DNA of 64,000 bases, taken from contig NZ_JAYXHS010000001.1 in assembly GCF_036017035.1 (NCBI RefSeq), positions 496,001 to 560,000 of the forward strand, given 5' to 3'. This DNA is from Viridibacterium silvisoli. Its GTDB lineage: Bacteria; Pseudomonadota; Gammaproteobacteria; Burkholderiales; Rhodocyclaceae. Positions 15,031 through 23,700 of the stretch are shown here, piece after piece (the first letter of the stretch is position 1; every line of letters starts with the position of its first letter). Made by a program: the position numbers and the translations under genes. The notes under the pieces are model-generated. The model did no database searches and was not told where the DNA came from. It saw nothing but the letters and a program-made list of their open reading frames with translations.

Positions 15031-15684
15031 ATGCGTCATTTTTCATTCAGCATTCTTGCAATGATCCTGAGTAGTGCATCTCACGCCCAGGCGCCCTCTG
15101 CAGCTCCTTCCAGCGCTGCGCCACGCAACGCGATCACGCTTTACGGCGGCTACCGTGCTGGCGGGAGTTTTTCCGAGCAGGACACAGGCAACACGATTGA
15201 CGTGAAGGACTCCGGCGCAGCATCGCTGGCCGTCGATATCGGCATCGACCCGCAACGCCAGGTTCAGATTTTCCTCTCGCACCAGAGCACCCACATGGAT
15301 TTCAGCAAGGTGGCCGCCCCCAAGAGCAGTGCGTTGGGTGAATCGCGCCTGCCGCTGACGGTAGACTATCTGCATGTGGGGGGCACCTATTTCTACGAAG
15401 GCACGATCGGCACCGGCCCCTACGTCGTTGGCGGCATCGGCGCCTCGATATTCCAGCTCGACGGCCCTGGTTACGGCCAGGAAGTATTCCCCTCGATCAA
15501 TCTCGGCCTCGGCTACCAGTGGATGTTTGCCCGGCACCTGGCCGTGCGGCTTGAAGGGCGCGTCTATGGCAACCTGCTCAAGGGCAGCGGCGGCATGTTC
15601 TGCTCTGGCGGCTGCGTCGTCTCCATCCAGGGCAACAGCCTGGGACAAGCCGAAGCGCTGCTGGGAATCTCGCTGCCGTTCTGA
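15031..15684 (+). CDS. Outer-membrane beta-barrel protein
   Basis: 217 residues. A signal peptide (to about AQA, residue 21) precedes an Ala/Ser/Pro linker and a barrel of alternating strands (AITLYGGYRAGGSFSEQ, ASLAVDIGIDPQRQVQIFLS, LPLTVDYLHVGGTYFYEG, AVRLEGRVYGNLL) ending in a C-terminal phenylalanine (EALLGISLPF), the signal for BAM-dependent insertion. Size fits an eight-stranded OmpA/OmpW-like barrel. A Cys pair (FCSGGC) lies near the end, in a predicted loop. Function unknown. GGGAGA lies upstream of the ATG. Confidence 0.85.
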   Translation: MRHFSFSILAMILSSASHAQAPSAAPSSAAPRNAITLYGGYRAGGSFSEQDTGNTIDVKDSGAASLAVDIGIDPQRQVQIFLSHQSTHMDFSKVAAPKSSALGESRLPLTVDYLHVGGTYFYEGTIGTGPYVVGGIGASIFQLDGPGYGQEVFPSINLGLGYQWMFARHLAVRLEGRVYGNLLKGSGGMFCSGGCVVSIQGNSLGQAEALLGISLPF

Positions 15685-15747
15685 TAGCGCGATTCCTGCG
15701 GAAGAGCAGGCCTGGACTTGAAACGTGGGCAGGCCAATGAATGACAA

Positions 15748-15771
15748 GTCCGCACACAGTGCGGACCATTT
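15748..15771. terminator. Hairpin between convergent genes
   Basis: GTCCGCAC-ACA-GTGCGGAC followed by CATTTTCAT on the plus strand. It lies between the barrel gene and the convergent large secreted protein and may serve both; the T-runs are weak. Confidence 0.55.
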
Positions 15772-18078
15772 TCATGGCCTCACATGATCACGCAAGATCT
15801 CGCGCCCCACGTCCCGCCCGTTCACCCACATCACCGCATCTGCTGGCACGGCTTTCATGCCTTCGCGCAGGATACGTCGCCCCGTCACCACATCCGCAAC
15901 GATGCGTGATGAACCCGTAATGCCACGCACGCTGACGTCCATCTGATCACCGTCGAGTTTCGAGTTGGCACTTACCGCCGCAGCCTTGCGACGGAACGCC
16001 TCGAAGGCCGCGTCGCTGCCAATGCCTTCCTCCGCATACGCCCATACCGCAATCGAGCCGCGACCTGCCATGCCACCTTCCGCATGCTGCGCGGTGAGTC
16101 GCATCGCGTGGTATTGCAGGCCGTCGTTGTAGAGCGTGAAAGGCACGTTGCGGCCTTGCACATTCCAGGCATTGATGAGACGTAACGCGACAGCGACATC
16201 TTCGCGGCGCAGCGTGAGCGTGGCGCCGATGGGCACGCTGACTTGCTCGGCCTTGTACTCTCGGAAGTCAAAGCCGCCGAGCAGTTTTGCCACCAGCCCA
16301 CTCTTGCTCATCTCTTCGAAGCGCAGATCGTTGATGCGCAAGCTGGTCTTGTTGCCAGTGGTGGAATACAGCCAGGCCTTGCACGAGACGGCCCCGGGCG
16401 GCGCGGTGTAGCTGTAGGTGCGCTCGGCGAAGTCGATCGCACCCGCGCTGACCTTCTGCGCATGCTCGCCGCCGATGAGATGTCGCTCGGCGTCGTAGAA
16501 GTTGAGGTAGAGGAAGACGTCACCGCCCTGCATGGAGGCGGCGATGCGATAGTCCTTGCCGGGTGTGACATCGAACTGACGCGAGAGGCCTACACCAAGC
16601 TTGTCGTCCTTGTCGCTCAGCAACACTTCGGGGCGCCCGCTCTTTTCGCTCTCATTTTCCACAATCCTAATCTGCGTGCTGTCGCCATTCGGTGCGATGT
16701 CGTAGTTCCACTTGCTGGAGGCGCTGAAGAGTTTCAGCGGTTTGTCGTCGAGCCACATTTCGGCATCGGCTGGCAGGGTGATGATGGATTCGAGTACAGC
16801 GTTGTTGACGATGTCATTCTGGATGGAGGCGACAAACAGCACTTCCCCGTCGTTCTGCACGCTACTCAGGAAGGGCTTGAGATGCAGGGCCTTCATGTGG
16901 CCGGAGCCAGTCTCGAGCGTCTTGTTGGTGCCGTAGTGATCGCGGCGGCCGTCCACGAAGAAGTCGATGATGGGCACGTCTGCGCCGCCGCCCATATTGA
17001 TCACCAGCGGTGCGTTGTCGTGGCCTGCGGTGTAACCACTCTCGGCGGAGCTGATGCCGAAATTGCGACCCATGTAGTGCGCAAAGCGCTTCTCCGGCTC
17101 TTCGCCCCAGCGTTCAGAGATGAAGCGCGGGAAAGTTTCACTGAGCCATTGGCGTGCGGCGTCAAGCGGCTGCGCCCAGGCGTAAAACTCGTAGGGACCA
17201 CCCTGCGTCGTGCGGCGTATCGGCCCGTTGCCGAACCATCCTGTCTCGGCCATCTTGGTGTTGAGGGCAGCAACGTTGAACAGACGGTCATAGTCGCGGC
17301 TGTGCGCACCACCGAGCCGCATACCGGGCGAATACCAGTGCAGCGCGATGTCGTGCCAGAAGAAGGCCAGACCATCGTTCGCCATCTGGCGCGTGGCGGC
17401 ATCGTTAGACAGGTTGGCGATGAGCGATAGGTTGTCGAGGTCGACTTCGAAATAGGCCGGACTGAGGAATTCGTTGATGCCGGTGCGCGCGGTGTAGGTC
17501 AGCCAGTCACGCAACATGCTGCGGCCCTGCGTGGCGAGTGCGTCGTCCTTCAGCGCCTCGCCCATGGCGATCAGGTTCCAAGTCTTCATGAGGAAGATAT
17601 TTGTATAGCTGATGCGCACATCGTGTTTCGTGATGCCAGTTTTCGCGAGCGTCATCACCTTGTTCAAGGCATCGCTTTGCACGGTGTTGAGACGGTCCGG
17701 AAAAAGTAAAGGGATGAGCGCGAGGCGACGCATGACGAACTCGACGCCATTGCGGTCAACAAGCTTCTGGTCGCCTTGGTACCAGTGCATATTGCCGTAG
17801 CTGCGGCTCGTCGCATCGGCGTCCTGCATCGCAACGAGTGCGTTCAAAGCCTGCGTGATTTTCTGCGCGTCGTAATTCACCGCAACCGCGTCGAGCGCGA
17901 AGGCTGCGGTGTCGATGGAGGTCTGTCCTTTGCGCAGTTCGCCGTGATCGAACAGACGCGCGTAGCGGCCATCGAGTGATTGGATGAGCCGCACACGTGT
18001 CGCTTCGTCGACCTGCCAGGAGGCTGCGTTGGCAAACGTCGAAAGAACGCAGAACAAGGCAACAAAGATGCGGCGCAT
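15772..18078 (-). CDS. Large secreted protein, possible polysaccharide lyase-like enzyme
   Basis: 768 residues with a signal peptide (RRIFVALFCVLSTFANA). Residues about 20-380 are helical and rich in aromatic and polar pairs (SYGNMHWYQGD, WNLIAMGEALKD, FFWHDIALHWYSPGMRLGGA), like the alpha/alpha toroids of many polysaccharide lyases. Beta-rich segments follow, including a stretch at about 540-640 (SRQFDVTPGKDYRIAASMQG to TSLRINDLRF) that resembles a carbohydrate-binding beta-sandwich, then a C-terminal beta region. I do not recognise the exact family and cannot name catalytic residues; heparinase and PL8-type families are only distant comparisons. The start is the ATG at 18078, which puts the signal peptide first. 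No sugar transporter lies beside it. Confidence 0.7.
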   Translation of the reverse strand: MRRIFVALFCVLSTFANAASWQVDEATRVRLIQSLDGRYARLFDHGELRKGQTSIDTAAFALDAVAVNYDAQKITQALNALVAMQDADATSRSYGNMHWYQGDQKLVDRNGVEFVMRRLALIPLLFPDRLNTVQSDALNKVMTLAKTGITKHDVRISYTNIFLMKTWNLIAMGEALKDDALATQGRSMLRDWLTYTARTGINEFLSPAYFEVDLDNLSLIANLSNDAATRQMANDGLAFFWHDIALHWYSPGMRLGGAHSRDYDRLFNVAALNTKMAETGWFGNGPIRRTTQGGPYEFYAWAQPLDAARQWLSETFPRFISERWGEEPEKRFAHYMGRNFGISSAESGYTAGHDNAPLVINMGGGADVPIIDFFVDGRRDHYGTNKTLETGSGHMKALHLKPFLSSVQNDGEVLFVASIQNDIVNNAVLESIITLPADAEMWLDDKPLKLFSASSKWNYDIAPNGDSTQIRIVENESEKSGRPEVLLSDKDDKLGVGLSRQFDVTPGKDYRIAASMQGGDVFLYLNFYDAERHLIGGEHAQKVSAGAIDFAERTYSYTAPPGAVSCKAWLYSTTGNKTSLRINDLRFEEMSKSGLVAKLLGGFDFREYKAEQVSVPIGATLTLRREDVAVALRLINAWNVQGRNVPFTLYNDGLQYHAMRLTAQHAEGGMAGRGSIAVWAYAEEGIGSDAAFEAFRRKAAAVSANSKLDGDQMDVSVRGITGSSRIVADVVTGRRILREGMKAVPADAVMWVNGRDVGREILRDHVRP

Positions 18079-18328
18079 GCCGAAGCTCCAGCTGGGAGGA
18101 AGGACTATTCTGGACGGTTTGGGTTGAAATTGTTCATGAGTTAAAGGCGTGGCACCCTCGTATGCGCTGCCAATGTGCAACATCATCGCGAGCGCGCGGC
18201 CAAAGATGCGCTCGATCCCTCATCGCCACGCAGGGGGCCGCCTCCCCACTTGGCGAGTAAGTTGAACTGTCGCAGGATACAGTTCTGATGGGGCGACTTG
18301 CTCCGCTCAACATTTCGAACCCACAAGA

Positions 18329-19207
18329 ATGAAAACCCTTTTTGCCATTTTCATTTTGCTGCCTCTGATGCTCAGCGGATGCGGCACGTTGATCAGCAAA
18401 CGCGGCACGGACATCCACTGGTATGGGGGCTTTACCCCGGGAGATGCGCAGAAGCTGCGCCAGAAACTCGGCCCCGATACGCGCCGCCTGATCATCACCT
18501 CGCCAGGCGGCGTAGCGGAAGAGTTCATCGATGTTGCGCACATCGTGCAGGAGCGCGGGATAACGGTCCAGGTAAAGGATTACTGTGCGTCGGCGTGCGC
18601 ATTCCTGTTCCTTGCAGCGAAGGAGCGCGTGCTGCCTGACGACGCTTTTCTCGCCTTCCACGCCTCTCCGCAGGACATTGCTTTCAGCAATCTGACGCGT
18701 GAACAGGCAGAGCAATTTTTTGGAAGTGATGCGGCTACAAATGAATATGCCGTAGCCATGCGAAAACAACTGGCGGCCTTCCGCCGCGATCTTCGGGAAA
18801 TCTTCGAACGCGCGGGTGTGAGCGCAGATCTCTACGACAAGTTGATCTTGCTCGAAAGAGTGGCTCCGGGCTCAATGAAAATGAAACCGGGCTCGATCAA
18901 GCGCGATTCGTCCCAAGAAGGTGAGACCACGCATATCTCGGCCAGATTCGAGTGGACTAGTTGCGGACGGCGGGGGTGGATACCGGACCAGGATGGCTTG
19001 ACTGGCATTGGTGCCCGCCTTGCCCAGCCCTATAAGCGTCCACCGGAAGAAGCGATTGCCAGGAAAATGCACATGAAGGAGAAAGATCTTCTGTTTCAAC
19101 GCATCGACGACCTGACCGAGGTGGCGTGCAAGACGTCAAGCGAGGCCAAAAATCCTTCTGCTCAGACGGAAGCTCGACGAGCAGATCACCCTCCCGCAGA
19201 AAGGTGA
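18329..19207 (+). CDS. Lipoprotein with ClpP/crotonase-like serine protease fold (COG3904-like)
   Basis: 292 residues. Lipobox LMLSGC gives a lipidated Cys18. Residues about 50-115 match the periplasmic ClpP-like family: LIITSPGGVAEEFIDVAHIV, then DYCASACAFLFLAAKER and AFLAFHASPQ, in which Ser88 (within C-A-S-A-C, 86-90) and His111 lie where the catalytic Ser and His of this fold are found. Cys86 and Cys90 may be structural. The remaining C-terminal half has no match I know. Membrane-anchored serine hydrolase activity is inferred from the motifs. It is a single gene between a divergent secreted protein and a terminator, with no strong Shine-Dalgarno. Confidence 0.8.
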   Translation: MKTLFAIFILLPLMLSGCGTLISKRGTDIHWYGGFTPGDAQKLRQKLGPDTRRLIITSPGGVAEEFIDVAHIVQERGITVQVKDYCASACAFLFLAAKERVLPDDAFLAFHASPQDIAFSNLTREQAEQFFGSDAATNEYAVAMRKQLAAFRRDLREIFERAGVSADLYDKLILLERVAPGSMKMKPGSIKRDSSQEGETTHISARFEWTSCGRRGWIPDQDGLTGIGARLAQPYKRPPEEAIARKMHMKEKDLLFQRIDDLTEVACKTSSEAKNPSAQTEARRADHPPAER

Positions 19208-19233
19208 CAAGGTTGATCTGACCTGAAAAAGAC

Positions 19234-19260
19234 AAAGGGCACCGTTGGTGCCCTTTGTTT
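19234..19260. terminator. Hairpin terminator between convergent genes
   Basis: AAAGGGCACC-GTT-GGTGCCCTTT followed by GTTTTCT on the plus strand and TGTCTTTTTC on the minus strand. It probably ends both the lipoprotein gene and gltBD. Confidence 0.8.
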
Positions 19261-19280
19261 TCTACAACCTCGAGAACGAA

Positions 19281-20765
19281 TCAACGCGGCAGAACGCTGT
19301 CACCCATCAGGAATGCATCGACCTCGCGCGCAGCCTGACGGCCTTCGCGGATCGCCCACACCACCAGCGACTGGCCACGGCGCGTATCGCCTGCAGCAAA
19401 CACCTTCGGCACATTGGTCGCGTAGCAACCGACGCCGTCCGTGGTGGCCTTGGCGTTGCCGCGTGCGTCCTTGTCGACGCCGAAGCCTTCGAGCAGGCCA
19501 GCAACCGGGTTGGTGAAGCCCATGGCGAGGAAGACAGCTTCGGCCGGGATTTCCTTTTCGGAACCCGCGACTTCGCTCATCTTCATCTGGCCGGTCTTCT
19601 CGTCCTTCTTCCACTCGACTTCAGCGGTAACGACGGCCTTGAGCTTGCCCTTCTCTCCGCGGAATTCCTTGGTGGTGATGGCCCAAGCACGGTCGCAGCC
19701 TTCTTCGTGCGAAGAAGAGGTGCGCAGCTTAAGCGGCCAGTAAGGCCACACCATCATCTTGTTCTCCTGCTCGGGAGGTTGCGGCATCAGTTCGAACTGC
19801 AGCACGCTCTTGGCACCTTGGCGGTTCGAGGTGCCAACGCAGTCAGAACCGGTGTCACCACCGCCGATGACGACGACATTTTTTCCCGTGACCTTGATCT
19901 GATCCTTGAGCTTGTCCCCGGCGTTGACCTTGTTCTGCTGGGGCAGGAATTCCATGGCGAAGTGCACGCCTTCGAGTTCGCGACCGGGGATCGGCAGATC
20001 GCGTGGCACTTCGGAACCGGCGGAGAGGATCACCGCGTCGAAGTCCTTGAGGAGTTGCTTCGGCGTGATCTTTTCCTTGGCGTCGTTGCCGATGCCGCCG
20101 GGCAGATCCTTGTCGCCCACATAGACGCTGGTCTTGAAGGTCACGCCTTCAGCCTTCATCTGCTCGACGCGTTTGTCGATGTGCGACTTTTCCATCTTGA
20201 AGTCGGGGATGCCGTAACGCAGCAGGCCGCCGATGCGGTCGCGCTTCTCGAACACGGTCACATCGTGGCCGACGCGTGCGAGTTGCTGTGCAGCGGCCAT
20301 GCCGGCAGGGCCGGAGCCGATGACGGCGATCTTCTTGCCGGTCTTCGCCGTAGCAGGCTGTGGCACAACCCAGCCGCTAGCCCAGGCCTTGTCGATGATG
20401 GCGTGCTCGATCGACTTGATGCCGACGGGCAGTTCGTGAATACCCAATGTGCATGCCGCTTCGCAAGGCGCCGGACAGATGCGGCCGGTAAACTCGGGGA
20501 AGTTGTTGGTCGAGTGCAGGACGTCGATCGCCTCGCGCCAGTTCTGCGTGTAAACGAGGTCATTGAAGTCCGGGATGATGTTGTTCACCGGGCAACCGTT
20601 ATTGCAGAACGGAATGCCGCAGTCCATGCAACGCGCGCCCTGAACCTTCGCCTGATCGTCCGTCAATGCGATGACGAATTCCTTGTAATGCTTCTTGCGC
20701 GTCTCGACGGCTTCGTAGCCTTCGTCCTGACGCTCAAACTCCATGAAGCCTGTAATTTTTCCCAT
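19281..20765 (-). CDS. gltD: Glutamate synthase (NADPH) small subunit
   Basis: 494 residues. It feeds NADPH electrons through FAD and Fe-S clusters to GltB for conversion of glutamine and 2-oxoglutarate to glutamate. The N-terminal cluster region has CMDCGIPFCNNGCPVNNIIP and CPAPCEAACTLG (about 45-120). The FAD motif VIGSGPAGMAAAQQL and the NADPH motif VVIGGGDTGSDCVG follow, and the C-terminal AAGDTRRGQSLVVWAIREG closes the FAD site. Full length. It lies 15 bp after gltB on the same strand, so the two form one operon. Confidence 0.97.
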   Translation of the reverse strand: MGKITGFMEFERQDEGYEAVETRKKHYKEFVIALTDDQAKVQGARCMDCGIPFCNNGCPVNNIIPDFNDLVYTQNWREAIDVLHSTNNFPEFTGRICPAPCEAACTLGIHELPVGIKSIEHAIIDKAWASGWVVPQPATAKTGKKIAVIGSGPAGMAAAQQLARVGHDVTVFEKRDRIGGLLRYGIPDFKMEKSHIDKRVEQMKAEGVTFKTSVYVGDKDLPGGIGNDAKEKITPKQLLKDFDAVILSAGSEVPRDLPIPGRELEGVHFAMEFLPQQNKVNAGDKLKDQIKVTGKNVVVIGGGDTGSDCVGTSNRQGAKSVLQFELMPQPPEQENKMMVWPYWPLKLRTSSSHEEGCDRAWAITTKEFRGEKGKLKAVVTAEVEWKKDEKTGQMKMSEVAGSEKEIPAEAVFLAMGFTNPVAGLLEGFGVDKDARGNAKATTDGVGCYATNVPKVFAAGDTRRGQSLVVWAIREGRQAAREVDAFLMGDSVLPR

Positions 20766-20780
20766 TTCAGTTTTCCCCGA

Positions 20781-23700
20781 TCAAGCTGAAACCGGCTGCG
20801 TTGCAGCCGCGTTGATTTCCTTGAGTGCGCGACGATATTCCTTCGGCATGACCTTGACGAAGGCAGCGCGCGACTCTGGCCAGTTCTCCAGCAGGGTCTT
20901 CGCACGGAAGCTGCCGGTGTAGCGGAAGTGGCTTTCGATCATGCGGCGCAGGATGACTTCGTCGGCTTCTTGAGCGCTACCGCGCTTCTGGCTGTGCCAG
21001 ATAGCCTTTTCCATCTTGTCGGTCTGTTCAGCCGTCGGCAGCACGCGCTCCAGATCAACCATCGCCAGATTGCAACGGCCTTCGAACATGCCTTGCGGGT
21101 CGTAGATGTACGCGACGCCGCCAGACATACCGGCCGCAAAGTTGCGCCCCGTATCGCCGAGGACAACAACCGTGCCACCCGTCATGTATTCACAACCATG
21201 GTCGCCCGTGCCTTCGACGACAGCCGCAGCACCGGAATTGCGCACTGCGAAGCGTTCGCCAGCAACGCCGTTGAAGTGCGCTTCACCACCGGTGGCGCCG
21301 AACAGCACGGTGTTGCCAACGATGATGTGCTCCGGACCGAAGCCGCGGAAGTCGTTCGGGCAGCGCACGATGACGCGGCCACCAGCCATCCCCTTACCAA
21401 CGTAGTCGTTGCCTTCGCCAACCAGGTCGAGCGTCACGCCGTGAGCGAGGAAAGCTGCGAAGCTCTGACCCGCCGTACCGTTGAGCTGGATGTGGATGGT
21501 GTCGTCCGGCAGGCCGGCATGACCGTACTTCTTCGCCACTTCGCCGGAGAGCATCGCGCCGACCGAGCGGTTGACGTTGATGATGGGCGAGATGAAGGAC
21601 ACGCGCTCAGCCTTGTCCAGCGCCGGCTTGGCCTTCTCGATGAGCTTGAGATCGAGCGCCTTCTCCAGCAGGTGGTCTTGCTTGATGACGGCAAAGCGCG
21701 CGGCATCGGCAGGCACATCCGGCTGATGGAAGATCTTGCTGAAGTCCAGACCCTTGGCTTTCCAGTGCTCGATGGCCTTCTTCTTGTCGAGCAGGTCCGT
21801 GCGGCCGATCAGGTCGGTGAACTTGCGGATACCCAGTTGCGCCATCAGCTCGCGCACTTCTTCAGCGATGAAGAAGAAGAAATTAACGACGTGCTCAGGC
21901 TTGCCGCTGAATTTCTTGCGCAGCTCTGGATCTTGCGTGGCAACGCCGACCGGGCAGGTATTCAGATGGCATTTACGCATCATGATGCAGCCTTCGACCA
22001 CCAGCGGTGCAGTCGCGAAGCCGAACTCTTCGGCGCCCAGCATGGCGCCGATGATGACGTCGCGGCCGGTCTTCATCTGACCGTCAGCCTGGACGATGAT
22101 GCGGTCACGCAGGCCGTTGAGCACCAGCGTCTGTTGCGTTTCAGCCAGACCCAGCTCCCACGGCGAACCCGCATGCTTGATCGACGACAGCGGCGATGCG
22201 CCAGTACCGCCATCGTGACCGGCGATCACGACGTGATCGGCCTTGCACTTGGCAACGCCTGCGGCAACCGTGCCAACGCCGACTTCGGACACCAGCTTGA
22301 CCGAGATGTCAGCCTTCGGATTGACGTTCTTCAGATCGTGGATGAGCTGCGCCAGATCCTCGATGGAGTAGATGTCGTGATGCGGAGGTGGCGAGATAAG
22401 GCCCACGCCCGGCACGGAGAAGCGCAGCTTGCCGATGTATTCGGAAACCTTGCCACCCGGCAGCTGACCACCTTCGCCAGGCTTTGCGCCCTGCGCCATC
22501 TTGATCTGGATCTGGTCGGCGGACGACAGGTACTCGGCCGTGACGCCGAAGCGACCGGACGCGACCTGCTTGATGCGCGAACGCAGCGAATCACCCTCTT
22601 CCAGTGGGACGTCACGCTCGATGACGTCCTTGCCCAGCACGCTGGCCAGCGACTCACCCTTCTTGATGAAGACACCCTTCATCTCGTTGATGTAACGCTT
22701 CGGATCCTCACCGCCTTCACCGGTGTTCGACTTGCCGCCGATGCGGTTCATGGCGATAGCCAGCGTAGCGTGCGCTTCCGTGCTGATCGAGCCGAGCGAC
22801 ATGGCGCCGGTAGCGAAACGCTTGACGATTTCCTTGGCGGATTCGACTTCGTCGATGGAGATGGCCTTGCTCGGATCGAGCTTGAACTCGAACAGGCCGC
22901 GCAAGGTCATGTGGCGCTTGCTCTGGTCGTTGATGAGCTGAGCGTATTCCTTATACGACTGGAAGCTGCCGGAGCGCGTCGAGTGTTGCAGCTTGGCGAT
23001 CGAGTCAGGCGTCCACATGTGCTCTTCACCACGAATGCGGAAGGCATATTCGCCGCCAGCATCGAGCGCGTTGGACAGCACTGGCGACAGGCCGAAAGCT
23101 TCGTTGTGCAGACGGATGGCTTCTTCTGCCACTTCGAAGATGCCGATGCCTTCGACATTCGACGGCGTGCCGCGGAAGTACTTGTCGACCAGCTCCTTGT
23201 TGAGGCCGATGGCTTCGAAAATCTGCGCGCCGCAATAGGACATGTAGGTCGAGATACCCATCTTCGACATGACCTTCTGCAAGCCCTTGCCGATGGCCTT
23301 GACGTAGTTCTTGACGACCTTGTCCGGACCGATGTCGGCAGGCATGCCCTTGGCCATGTCGCGCATGGTTTCCATGGCGAGGTAGGGGTGGACCGCTTCG
23401 GCGCCGTAGCCAGCGAGCAGCGCGAAGTGGTGCACTTCGCGCGCCGATCCGGTTTCGACGACGAGACCGGTGCTGGTGCGCATGCCCTTCTTCACCAGGT
23501 GCTGGTGGATGGCGGACGTGGCGAGCAGTGCCGGGATGGCAACGTTCTCTGCATCCATCTTTCGATCAGAAATGATCAGGATGGTGTAGCCCGACTTCAC
23601 TGCGTCTTCAGCTTCCGCGCACAGCGAGGCGATACGCGCCTCAACACCTTCCTTGCCCCATGCAACGGGGTAGCAGATGTTCAGTTCGAAGGACTTGAAC

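Noticed and set aside
19245..20789. A 514-codon plus-strand frame over gltD
   Set aside because: Shadow of gltD with no domain.
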